Origin: an uncultured Eubacteriales bacterium | Lineage (GTDB): Bacteria > Bacillota > Clostridia > Oscillospirales > CAG-272 | DNA: 64,000 bases | Direction of reading: 5' to 3' | NCBI GenBank assembly: GCA_905187695.1 | Contig: CAJJIY010000003.1 | Span: 23,784-87,783 of the forward strand | Shown here: piece by piece, positions 1 through 7,880 of the stretch | Layout: each line of letters opens with the position of its first letter | Position numbering within the stretch: the first letter of the stretch is position 1 | Made by a program: the position numbers and the translations under genes | The notes under the pieces: generated by a model | What the model was told of the DNA's origin: nothing | What the model saw: the letters and a program-made list of their open reading frames with translations, nothing else | Databases searched by the model: none

Positions 1-1122
1 CGTTACGGTTCGGACATTTTTGAAAAATTCAAACACGAAATTGATACCGTCTGGACACTTCCGGAACTGTTGTGGGTGAAAAACAACGAACCGGAAATCT
101 GGCAAAAGGTAAAAAAGATCACCTTTGCCAAGGATTTTGTAAGGCACTATTTTACCGGAGATCATGTAACCGATTATATTGAAGCGCAGGGCAGTCTGTT
201 TTTTGATTTTGACCGGCACGAATGGTCCGCGGAATATCTGGAACTTTTGGGGATAGAAAAATCCTATCTGCCCCGGGTTGTTTCCCCTGATACGGTGGTG
301 TCGGCCATTCTGCCCGATGTGGCGGCCCGGCTTGGCTTGAATCCCGAAACAAAGATCGTCTGCGGATCCACCGACACGGCCCTGGAGGTGTTTGCCGCCG
401 GCGCTGTAAAAAAGGGACAAACCACCATTAAATTGGCGACCGCAGGGCGCATTTGCGTGGTTTCGGATCACCTCACGCCAGACCCTAATATGATTAACTA
501 TTCCCACCTGGTCAAAGGACTGTATTATCCCGGAACAGCCACAAAATCCTGCGCCGCCTCGCTTCGATGGTTCCGTGATACCTTCGGCGGGGAATATCGC
601 GCGCTGGACGAAGCGGCCGAAAAGATTGCGGTCGGCGCGGATGGTCTGCTTTTTCATCCCTATTTGAGCGGGGAGTTGACTCCTTGTGCCGATCCGCTTT
701 TGAGGGGCAGTTTTCTCGGAATCAGCGGCGCGCACACCAAAGCGCATTTTGTCCGGGCCGTGCTGGAAGGCGTGGCGCTTTCCATGCGGGACTGCAAAGA
801 ATATCTGGAAAACAAAGGCGTGACCCTTCACTCGGCCTTTTTGCTTGGCGGCGGCGCGAAAAGCCGGCTGTGGGCACAGATCCTTTCGGATTGTCTGGGG
901 ATTGAACTGATTCTCACGGAGCAAAACGACAGTTCTTTCGGTTCCGCCATGCTGGCCGGCATTGCCGCAGGATTTTTCAGGGACGAACAGGATGCGCTTT
1001 CCAGATGCTCGCATATCACGGGGCGTATCACTCCGCGCAGGGAAAACCGGGAGGCCTATGACCGGCTGTTTGAAAAATATAAACGCATTCAAAAAATGCT
1101 GACGACGGTGTATCATGCGTAA
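1..1122 (+). CDS. FGGY-family carbohydrate kinase (xylulokinase-like), 5' end missing
   Basis: The reading frame is open from the first base of the window, so the N-terminal part (about 120-150 residues including the first ATP-loop) lies upstream. The visible 373 residues show the FGGY C-terminal ATPase fold: a GSTDTALEVFAAGA stretch, and LLGGGAKSRLWAQILSD followed by a GSAMLAGIAAG segment, which is the adenosine-binding signature of xylulokinase/gluconokinase-type enzymes. These kinases phosphorylate a pentulose, hexulose or polyol in the cytoplasm. The substrate cannot be read from sequence. The stop overlaps the start of the fused flavoprotein gene by 8 bases, so both are translated from one operon that continues to nagA. 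Xylulokinase-like is the best label; another FGGY specificity is equally possible. Confidence 0.88.
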   Translation, partial: RYGSDIFEKFKHEIDTVWTLPELLWVKNNEPEIWQKVKKITFAKDFVRHYFTGDHVTDYIEAQGSLFFDFDRHEWSAEYLELLGIEKSYLPRVVSPDTVVSAILPDVAARLGLNPETKIVCGSTDTALEVFAAGAVKKGQTTIKLATAGRICVVSDHLTPDPNMINYSHLVKGLYYPGTATKSCAASLRWFRDTFGGEYRALDEAAEKIAVGADGLLFHPYLSGELTPCADPLLRGSFLGISGAHTKAHFVRAVLEGVALSMRDCKEYLENKGVTLHSAFLLGGGAKSRLWAQILSDCLGIELILTEQNDSSFGSAMLAGIAAGFFRDEQDALSRCSHITGRITPRRENREAYDRLFEKYKRIQKMLTTVYHA

Positions 1123-2491
1123 GGCGGCCGTCCTTTTCAAGTTTTATGGGGGAGAGATCAGTCCGTTTGATGAAAGCGCGCTGGAATGTGCGCTTTTGGC
1201 AGGATTGGAAACAACGGTTTTTGCATTGGCTCCCGAAAGCGCGCTGGAAAAGTTAAGATATTACACAAGACTGGGTGTGCATGCCGTGTTGGTGAGCGAT
1301 CCGGCTTTCGCCGGCTCGGATACACTGGTGACGGCCCGGGTTCTTGCAAGAGCGCTGAGAGAGGACGAATTTGACCTTGTTTTGTGTGGGCGGCAGAGTC
1401 TGAACGGGGACACTGCGCAGGTCCCTGCGGAGGTGGCGGCGCTGCTGGGGTATGATTTTATCCCGTATGTCACCGGATTTTCCGTGACCAACCCGGTTAC
1501 ACGCCTGGGTGGGAGAACCGTCCGGGGCAAAACCGTGATGAGTCTGGAACGCATCAAAGTCCTGCGCCCGGCCAGTCTTTTTTCACGTGCGGAAGAGGTG
1601 CGCGTTCTCTCCTGCGCCCGGCTTGGTTTTTCGCCGGAGGAGGTGGGGAGCGCGGGGTCTCCCACCAGGGTGATAAAAACTTACGAACGCAAAAAACCCC
1701 GCAAACGGTGTGTGTTTATTCCCCCCGAACAGCTTTTGCGCGTTCTTCGGGAATCCCTGGAACGGCAGGAAACGCCAACAGCGAAGCGTGTGACTGATGC
1801 ACAAAAATGTCAGTTGGCGCACTATGTCGGTCAAAGCGTTCGGCCACAGGCCGAGAATATTGCAAAGCGGGTGCTTGAAATTGACACAGGCACCAATCTG
1901 AGTATCAAGGAAAAAGCTGCGCGGGTGATCGCCTATTGCCGGGAAAATCCGGTTTCCGTTTTGCTGATGCCGGCCACGCCGGAATACCGGGCCGTTGCGC
2001 CTTTGGCAGCCGCCGGACTCGGTATCGGGCTATGTGCCGACTGCACGGCGCTCCGTATAGAGAACGACAGACTGGTGATGACGCGTCCGGCGCTTTCGGG
2101 CAGTACCTATGCGGAAATCGTCAGTCGCAGCGCCATTCAGGCCGCCACTGTGCGGACGCGCAGTCAAAGCGGCGAACTGGTGTTCGGGATCGGATACGGC
2201 GCAAAAGATTTTATAAAAGAAATTACCGATTTCGCCGCAGTCTGCGGCGCGGAAGTGGTGGCTTCCCGGAAAATGGTGGACGCCGGGCGGATGCCTTATG
2301 AAAATCAGGTGGGTCTCACGGGGCGGAACATTGCGCCGAAAGTTTACGTGGCCTTCGGTGTCAGCGGCGCCGTCCAGCACATGGTGGGTGTTGAAAACGC
2401 GCAAACAATCATTGCCGTGAATTCGGACAAGGACGCGCCGATATTCGGTTTTTCGGATTACGGAGTATTGCTGAAAGGACGAACTGTCTGA
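1115..2491 (+). CDS. Fused electron-transfer flavoprotein (beta + alpha subunit in one chain)
   Basis: The 458-residue protein has an ETF-beta-like N-terminal half (to about residue 240; GRQSLNGDTAQVPAEVAALL matches the beta-subunit nucleotide-loop motif). An ETF-alpha-like C-terminal half follows, with LGIGLCADCTAL, a RPALSG motif, and the FAD-binding stretch around GVSGAVQHMVGVENA and INxDxxAPIF-like VNSDKDAPIFGFSDYG. Separate subunits normally total about 580-650 residues, so the N-terminal domain of alpha is shortened. ETFs are FAD proteins that pass electrons from flavin dehydrogenases to other redox partners. Finding one as a single chain between a sugar kinase and an aldolase is unusual and suggests an oxidative step in the sugar pathway; its dehydrogenase partner would have to be encoded elsewhere or upstream. 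The fusion is directly visible, the role is inferred. Confidence 0.85.
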   Translation: MRKAAVLFKFYGGEISPFDESALECALLAGLETTVFALAPESALEKLRYYTRLGVHAVLVSDPAFAGSDTLVTARVLARALREDEFDLVLCGRQSLNGDTAQVPAEVAALLGYDFIPYVTGFSVTNPVTRLGGRTVRGKTVMSLERIKVLRPASLFSRAEEVRVLSCARLGFSPEEVGSAGSPTRVIKTYERKKPRKRCVFIPPEQLLRVLRESLERQETPTAKRVTDAQKCQLAHYVGQSVRPQAENIAKRVLEIDTGTNLSIKEKAARVIAYCRENPVSVLLMPATPEYRAVAPLAAAGLGIGLCADCTALRIENDRLVMTRPALSGSTYAEIVSRSAIQAATVRTRSQSGELVFGIGYGAKDFIKEITDFAAVCGAEVVASRKMVDAGRMPYENQVGLTGRNIAPKVYVAFGVSGAVQHMVGVENAQTIIAVNSDKDAPIFGFSDYGVLLKGRTV

Positions 2492-2505
2492 TGAAAGGAG
2501 AAAAT

Positions 2506-3339
2506 ATGCTGATTTCTTTTGAAAAGATTCTGAAGATGGCCGAGGAGGGCGGCTACTGCGTGCCGGCCTTCAATGTCTATAACATCGAGACCGCCCGCGG
2601 CGCATTGAATGCGGCCATGGCGCGGCGTTCCCCGGTGATTTTACAGTTTTATTCGCGCCTGGTTACCAGCGGTGTGGCCGAGGATGTTGCGCCTGCGGTG
2701 CGGGATATGGCTCAAAGGGCCGATGTGCCGGTTTGCTTTCATCTGGATCACGGTGCGGGGGAAAAAGAGGTTGTCCGTTCTTTGCGCCTGGGAATGACGG
2801 GCATTATGTTTGACGCTTCCACAAGACCGTTGGAAGAAAACATCCGGGAGACCCGGCGCGTGGTGGAGCTGTGTTCTTTTGCCGGCGTGGGCGTTGAGGG
2901 GGAATTGGGCCATGTCGGAAAAGCCGCCGACGGCGATGAGACCACCGCGGAATATACCCATCCGGATGAGGCTGCGCGGTATGTGAAGGAAACCGGCGTG
3001 GTAGCGCTGGCCGTGATGGTCGGAACGGCACATGGCCGGTACAAAAAGGCCCCGGTGCTGGACATCGGGCGGATTCGGGAAATCAAAAATCGGACGGGTG
3101 TGGCGTTGGTCCTGCACGGTGGCAGCGGTGTTCCGGATGATCAGATCCGGGCGGCCATTTCCGCCGGCATCCGGAAAATGAATTTTTCCACCGATCTGTG
3201 CTATGCGTTTCTGGACGGATGCCGTGAACGCGACCCGGGGATTATTGGGATTGATCTGTTTATGACCGAGCCGATTGAACGCGTCAGGGCGTTTTGTGAA
3301 AGCAAAATCTGTGTGCTGGGTGCGGAGAACCGGGTATGA
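2506..3339 (+). CDS. Class II ketose-bisphosphate aldolase (FbaA/GatY-like)
   Basis: Zinc-dependent aldolase of 277 residues. It begins MLISFEKILKMAEEGGYCVP and AFNVYN, the standard family N-terminus. Visible landmarks are HLDHG (metal/proton-transfer region), EGELG, a VMVGTAHGRYK histidine ligand and LHGGSGV with the third metal histidine, then a phosphate-binding GIRKMNFSTDL. An ATG at 2491 overlaps the preceding stop, but AAAGGAG sits just after it, ideally spaced for the ATG at 2506, and the family N-terminus also favours 2506. The enzyme would split a ketose 1-phosphate or bisphosphate into DHAP and an aldehyde. Fructose-, tagatose- or sulfo-sugar-type substrates cannot be told apart here. 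The stop overlaps the PfkB gene (ATGA). Confidence 0.88.
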   Translation: MLISFEKILKMAEEGGYCVPAFNVYNIETARGALNAAMARRSPVILQFYSRLVTSGVAEDVAPAVRDMAQRADVPVCFHLDHGAGEKEVVRSLRLGMTGIMFDASTRPLEENIRETRRVVELCSFAGVGVEGELGHVGKAADGDETTAEYTHPDEAARYVKETGVVALAVMVGTAHGRYKKAPVLDIGRIREIKNRTGVALVLHGGSGVPDDQIRAAISAGIRKMNFSTDLCYAFLDGCRERDPGIIGIDLFMTEPIERVRAFCESKICVLGAENRV

Positions 3340-4241
3340 AGGCAATCGTAGCGGGACTGGGTGCGTGTGTATATGACACGCTGATCAGGTGTGCCGCCTA
3401 TCCCGAAGAGGACAAGAAGGTAAGGGCGGACGGGGTTTTCCGCTCGGGCGGCGGACCGGTGGGGAATGCACTGGTCGTTATGAGTAAATTGGGCCTTCCC
3501 GTGAAGGTACTGGGCGCTTTTGCCAAGGATGAGGCGGCGGATTTCCTGCTTTCCGATTTTCAAAAATACGGCGTTGCCACCGATGAAGTGAAGAGATTGG
3601 ACGGGACGCGTTCTTTCACTTCTTATATCCTGCTTTCCGAGCGCGGCAAAACACGCACCTGCGTGTTTGATCAGGGAACCGTGCCGGATGAGGAATCTTC
3701 CGTCCGTCTGTCCGCTTTGCAGGGCATCAGGGTGCTTCACCTGGACGGAAATTATCTTCATGCCGCGCTCAGGTGCGCGAAGTATTGCCGGGAAAACGGC
3801 GTAAAAGTCAGTCTGGATGCGGGAGGGCTGTATCCGGATATTGAAAAACTGCTCCCGTTTGTGGATATTCTCATCCCGTCCCGGGACTTTGCCTGTCAGT
3901 TTACGGGGAAAGAGGAAATCGGAGAGGCGATGCTTGCGCTGGATCGGGCCTATCACCCCGAGGTACTGGCTGTGACCGACGGAGAAAACGGCGGTTATTA
4001 TCTGGAGAACGGAAGAGCTGAAAAATTCAATGGTATCAAGGTGGAGGCCGTTGACACAAACGGCGCCGGCGATACTTTCCACGGGGCCTTCCTCGTGGCC
4101 TATCTTGCCGGAAAAAATGTACGGGAGTGCGCGGCATACGCAGCGGCGGTGGCGGCCTATAAATGTATGCACTTCGGCGCGCGCGACTATGAACTGAGTC
4201 AGGAGCGGATCCGGACCTTTTTGCCGGAAAGGAAAAAATAA
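3336..4241 (+). CDS. PfkB/ribokinase-family sugar kinase
   Basis: A 301-residue member of the ribokinase superfamily. The N-terminal GGGPVGNALVVMSKLG matches PfkB signature 1 and DTNGAGDTFHGAFLVAYLAG matches signature 2, including the catalytic aspartate of GAGD. The length is typical. In this operon it most plausibly makes the phosphorylated ketose used by the class II aldolase directly upstream, or phosphorylates a related sugar. It overlaps the aldolase stop (ATGA) and is followed by a 56-base gap with a short GC stem (ACGGC/GCCGT) and T-run that could act as a weak attenuator before the nagB-like gene. The family is certain, the substrate is not. Confidence 0.88.
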   Translation: MKAIVAGLGACVYDTLIRCAAYPEEDKKVRADGVFRSGGGPVGNALVVMSKLGLPVKVLGAFAKDEAADFLLSDFQKYGVATDEVKRLDGTRSFTSYILLSERGKTRTCVFDQGTVPDEESSVRLSALQGIRVLHLDGNYLHAALRCAKYCRENGVKVSLDAGGLYPDIEKLLPFVDILIPSRDFACQFTGKEEIGEAMLALDRAYHPEVLAVTDGENGGYYLENGRAEKFNGIKVEAVDTNGAGDTFHGAFLVAYLAGKNVRECAAYAAAVAAYKCMHFGARDYELSQERIRTFLPERKK

Positions 4242-4297
4242 ACGGCGGGAGAACTGCCGTCATTTTAAAAATCAAAACGCTAACGGAGGATGAAAAA

Positions 4298-5149
4298 ATG
4301 GAGAACATTTACACGATGCCTATCGAAGAATTGGTGAAGAACAGTAAAATCAAGCTGGACATTTGCGATGTCGAGGTGGATATGTACTGGAAAGTCGCCA
4401 TGGAGGTGCTGCGGATCATTGAGGAAAACAACAAAAAGGGCAAAACCACTTTTATGATTGTTCCTTACGGACCGCTCGGCCCCTATGCAAGGATCGTCTA
4501 TTTGGTAAACAAACACGGCATTTCGCTCAAAAACTGCGTGTTCTGCAACATGGACGAGTATCTGACCGATGACAAAAAATACATTGCCAAGAACGACCCG
4601 CTCTCCTTCCGCGGCGGCATGGAGCGCATTTTCTACTCGCAGGTCCGGGAAGAACTGAATGTCCTGCCGGAAAACCGGTATTTCCCCGATCCCGAAGATC
4701 CGGATGCGGTGTTGCGCCTGATCGATCAATACGGCACGCCGGATCTGGTCTTCGGCGGTGTGGGTATTAACGGTCATTATGCTTTCAACGAGCCGCCTTA
4801 CGGGGACGAAAAATGTACGAACGAAGAATTTCTGAACCGTCAGACCCGCGTGTTGGAAGTTTCCCGCGAAACCCGCACCATCAACGGGTTTATGAATGCG
4901 GGCGGGAATTTCAACGCCATCCCGAAATATTGCATTACCGTGGGTATGAAAGAAATGTTCTGCGCGAAAAAGATCATCATGTGTATGCCGCGGGATTGGA
5001 ATGCGGGTGCGCTCCGTCCGGTGCTTTCCGGTGTGGTGGATTGCCATGTGCCCTGTTCGCTGTTCCAGCTGCATCCCGATGCCACGCTGTTTGCCACACG
5101 GGAAGCGCTGGTCGCGCCGGTGCCGAAGATCCGGGTCTACAATAAATAA
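4298..5149 (+). CDS. Glucosamine-6-phosphate deaminase/isomerase-like protein (NagB family)
   Basis: A 283-residue protein of the NagB/6-phosphogluconolactonase-like fold. It has CNMDEYLTDD (the family NxDEY with the proton-transfer aspartate) and GVGINGHYAFNEPP, which corresponds to the GxGxDGHxAFNE active-site motif of NagB. The histidine and glutamate of the catalytic triad are kept, but the aspartate of DGH (Asp141 in the E. coli enzyme) is asparagine here. It also carries about 25 extra N-terminal residues. A clear AACGGAGG-type site precedes the ATG. The neighbour nagA makes amino-sugar 6-phosphate metabolism likely, but the Asp-to-Asn change leaves the true substrate open; it may be an isomerase for a different sugar. 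Confidence 0.78.
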   Translation: MENIYTMPIEELVKNSKIKLDICDVEVDMYWKVAMEVLRIIEENNKKGKTTFMIVPYGPLGPYARIVYLVNKHGISLKNCVFCNMDEYLTDDKKYIAKNDPLSFRGGMERIFYSQVREELNVLPENRYFPDPEDPDAVLRLIDQYGTPDLVFGGVGINGHYAFNEPPYGDEKCTNEEFLNRQTRVLEVSRETRTINGFMNAGGNFNAIPKYCITVGMKEMFCAKKIIMCMPRDWNAGALRPVLSGVVDCHVPCSLFQLHPDATLFATREALVAPVPKIRVYNK

Positions 5150-5158
5150 TAAGCGCGG

Positions 5159-6340
5159 ATGATCACGATTTTTAAGGGTGCCGCCGTTGTCCTGGAAAAT
5201 GGTACCGAGAAATGTGATGTGGCGGTTCGGAACGGCAGGATCTGTGACATATCAAAGGATATGGAGACCCGTGGCGCCAAAGTGATAGATTGTGAGGGGA
5301 AATATCTCTTTGCAGGGTTTATCGATCTTCATGTGGACGGCGGAGGCGGGGCGGATTTTATGGACGGCACGCAAAAAGCCATGGAAACGGCTGTCCGCGC
5401 GCACCTGATACACGGTACGACCACCCTTTATCCCACCACCATGTCAAGCGAATTTGAAAACATCCGGCACACGGTCGGCACCTATCGCGCGTTCCGGGAA
5501 AGCGGTCGTTCCCCGGCAACGCTTGGCGGGCTTCATCTGGAGGGGCCGTTTATCAGTCCCGCGATGTGCGGTGCACAGCGAAGGGATCTGGTCTATGCGC
5601 CCGGCGCGGAACACCTTTCTTTTCTTCGGGAAAATGCGGATGTCATTGCACGGATTTCCTGCGCGCCGGAGGTGCCCGGGGTGCTCGAAATGGCCAAGGC
5701 TCTTCTGCCACTGGGTATTCGCTTTTCCATGGGGCACACCAACGCCACCTATGAACAGGCACAGGAGGCTTTTGAGGCCGGCTTTGGTTCGGTGACGCAT
5801 CTTTACAGTGCGACTTCCGGGTTTCACAAAGTCAACCAGCGCGTACACATCGGCGTGACGCAGGCGGCTTATGGATTGGAGGACCTTTATGCCGAACTTA
5901 TCGGCGACGGGCGTCATGTACCCAAGGAGCTTCTGCGGCTGGTGGTCCGCTTCAAAGGGATCGGGCGGGTGTGCCTGGTAACGGACGCCATGCGGGCTGC
6001 CGGAACGGATCTGCATGAAAGCTATCTTGGCGCCGTCTGCCCCGAAAACCGGGTCATCATCGAGGACGGAGTGGCCAAACTGCCCGACCGCTCCTCCTTT
6101 GCGGGAAGCATCGGAACGATGGATCGGGCGCTGAAATTTGCCATTTGCGAGGGCGGGTTGCGGCCCTTTGAAGCTTCACGCCTGGCCAGTCTCACCCCTG
6201 CGACCCTGATGGGGATCGACAATCGGAAAGGAAGTATCCGCATCGGAAAAGATGCCGACTTTGTTCTGACAGACGAACACTTTGACCTGTGCGGCGTTTT
6301 TGTCGGGGGCGAAGACGCGTTTGAAGGAGCGGCCCGTTAA
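5159..6340 (+). CDS. nagA: N-acetylglucosamine-6-phosphate deacetylase
   Basis: An amidohydrolase of 393 residues with the NagA pattern: GFIDLHVDGGGGADFMDG near residue 55, LGGLHLEGPFIS with the metal glutamate, SMGHTNATYEQA with a metal histidine, THLYSATSGFH, VCLVTDAM with the catalytic aspartate, and FAGSIGTMDRAL. It removes acetate from GlcNAc-6-P to give GlcN-6-P, the classical substrate of NagB. The second histidine of the usual HxH pair near residue 57 is aspartate (HVD), as in several single-metal NagA enzymes. The gene starts 9 bases after the nagB-like stop and ends the operon at a strong terminator. Confidence 0.9.
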   Translation: MITIFKGAAVVLENGTEKCDVAVRNGRICDISKDMETRGAKVIDCEGKYLFAGFIDLHVDGGGGADFMDGTQKAMETAVRAHLIHGTTTLYPTTMSSEFENIRHTVGTYRAFRESGRSPATLGGLHLEGPFISPAMCGAQRRDLVYAPGAEHLSFLRENADVIARISCAPEVPGVLEMAKALLPLGIRFSMGHTNATYEQAQEAFEAGFGSVTHLYSATSGFHKVNQRVHIGVTQAAYGLEDLYAELIGDGRHVPKELLRLVVRFKGIGRVCLVTDAMRAAGTDLHESYLGAVCPENRVIIEDGVAKLPDRSSFAGSIGTMDRALKFAICEGGLRPFEASRLASLTPATLMGIDNRKGSIRIGKDADFVLTDEHFDLCGVFVGGEDAFEGAAR

Positions 6341-6344
6341 AATC

Positions 6345-6380
6345 AAAAAATCCGGCGACTTTCAAGTCGCCGGATTTTTT
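6345..6380. terminator. Bidirectional intrinsic terminator after nagA and rnmV
   Basis: Seventeen-base arms (6345-6361 and 6364-6380) with core ATCCGGCGACTT/AAGTCGCCGGAT are flanked by A6 and T6 tracts. It lies between the convergent stops of nagA (+) and rnmV (-) and can serve both. Confidence 0.9.
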
Positions 6381-6400
6381 GTCTGTCGGAAAAACCGGTC

Positions 6401-7006
6401 TTAAAGATTTTTTAATTTTTCGCGGTATCCTTCCCGGGTGGTCAGAATGTTGAGCGCCGAAAGCAGTGCGTTGGGGGTCATGCCGGGCGGCAGGGAAAAG
6501 GCGGCCGCCAGTGCATCCCGACGAAGAGCCGCATTCTTTTGCCCGGTCAGCCCATCTTCAAAAAAATCGGCTTTGGTAATGGGTGTGCAAGCGTTGTTTT
6601 TTGCTTTTTGATTCTGATTGTCCGGTGCGCAAAGGGAAAAAGGCGCAAGCAGACGCCAAAGCGTTTCGCGTTCCTGCCCTTCCACACCCAGCAGGCCGGC
6701 GGCAGAGGGAGCGCTTTTGCGTTTTTCTTTGCCCGGCAGAGCGGGGACATAAAGCGGAATCACCCGGTCCTTGGGCAGGATCCCGGACAGATGTGCGCGA
6801 ATCAGTGTGCCGGCGCCGTCCGGATCGGTCAGGACGATGATTTTTGTCCGGGCGGCCAGCGCCCGGAAGAGTGTGGCTTTTTCGTTTTTTTTGAAAAGGC
6901 CGAAGCCGTCGGTGGTGAGAACGGTGCCGTCCATCACCGACAGAAGCCGCAGTCGGTCGTATTTTCCCTCCACAATGACGGGGTAGGGGATTTTGAGTTT
7001 ATCCAT
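6401..7006 (-). CDS. rnmV: Ribonuclease M5 (5S rRNA maturation, Toprim domain)
   Basis: The 201-residue protein opens with PVIVEGKYDRLRL (Toprim glutamate), then TTDGFGLFK and IVLTDPDGAGTLIR with the DxD of the Toprim domain. The C-terminal basic part is the RNase M5-specific region. RNase M5 trims 5S rRNA precursor and is characteristic of Bacillota. It is encoded divergent from nothing obvious and transcribed toward the shared terminator, and probably forms one minus-strand unit with uppP, rarA and the U32 gene, although 33- and 31-base gaps separate some members. Confidence 0.88.
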   Translation of the reverse strand: MDKLKIPYPVIVEGKYDRLRLLSVMDGTVLTTDGFGLFKKNEKATLFRALAARTKIIVLTDPDGAGTLIRAHLSGILPKDRVIPLYVPALPGKEKRKSAPSAAGLLGVEGQERETLWRLLAPFSLCAPDNQNQKAKNNACTPITKADFFEDGLTGQKNAALRRDALAAAFSLPPGMTPNALLSALNILTTREGYREKLKNL

Positions 7007-7039
7007 ACAGTATCCTGCCTTTTTAACTTCAAATCAGGT

Positions 7040-7849
7040 TTAAATCAGGAAAATCAACACGGCCACACCCAACAAGATCCGATAGATGCCGAAAGGGAGA
7101 AAGGAGTGCCGGCGCACAAAGGAGAGCAGAAAGCGGATGACCGCGAGCGAGGACAGGAAGGCCACGGCAGAGCCGACCAGGAGCAGCAGGCCTTCCTCGC
7201 CGGAAAGGCGGCCGCCTTTCATGAAAAACGCAAGGGATTTATAGGCTCCCGCTCCCGCCATAGTCGGAATGGCCAGAAAAAAGGAAAACGAGGTGGCCGC
7301 CGGGCGGGAAAGCCCCAACCGTGTGCCGCCGAACAGCGTGGCACCCGAACGGGAAGTGCCCGGAATCAGGGCCAGCGCCTGGAAAAAGCCGATGCCAAGA
7401 GCGCGCCCGGCCGAAAGATCCCGAAGATCCTCAATGGCCGGAGCGCGGCGGACGGGCAGCAGAAACAGCACTCCGTAAAATAGAAGCGAAACTGCCACCG
7501 TCTGGGGGTTAAAAAGATATTTTTCCAAAAATCCGTCCAACAACGCCCCCAGTATGGCCGCCGGAAGGAAGGCCAGAAGAATGAGTCCCCACAACCGGAA
7601 AACGCCGGCTCTTTCCGGCTGACTTTTTTCTTTTCCAAACGGGAAAAGCGTTCCCCGGAAAGTGACAAGCACGGCAAGGATCGCACCCAGTTGGATGACG
7701 ACCTCAAACAGCGAAAAAAAGGAGGCGTCAAAGGGGGATCCGAGAAAACGGTCAAGGAGAATGAGATGTCCGGTGGAGGAAATGGGCAACCATTCGGTCA
7801 ACCCTTCCAGAAGGCCGAAAAAGACGGCAAGCAATAAGCGGTAGGCCAA
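7040..7849 (-). CDS. uppP: Undecaprenyl-diphosphatase (bacitracin resistance protein)
   Basis: An integral membrane protein of 269 residues beginning with an FFGLLEGLTEWLPISSTGHL block. This holds the two hallmark BacA/UppP motifs: the E-rich LLEGLTEWLP and the PISSTGH segment. The second conserved block, ALIPGTSRSGATLFGGTRLG, matches PGTSRSG. Seven or more hydrophobic segments fit the family. It dephosphorylates undecaprenyl pyrophosphate at the membrane, recycling the lipid carrier for peptidoglycan synthesis and giving bacitracin tolerance. Confidence 0.93.
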   Translation of the reverse strand: MAYRLLLAVFFGLLEGLTEWLPISSTGHLILLDRFLGSPFDASFFSLFEVVIQLGAILAVLVTFRGTLFPFGKEKSQPERAGVFRLWGLILLAFLPAAILGALLDGFLEKYLFNPQTVAVSLLFYGVLFLLPVRRAPAIEDLRDLSAGRALGIGFFQALALIPGTSRSGATLFGGTRLGLSRPAATSFSFFLAIPTMAGAGAYKSLAFFMKGGRLSGEEGLLLLVGSAVAFLSSLAVIRFLLSFVRRHSFLPFGIYRILLGVAVLIFLI

Positions 7850-7880
7850 AATGCCCCTCCTTTTGGGGCAAGCGCCCCCG

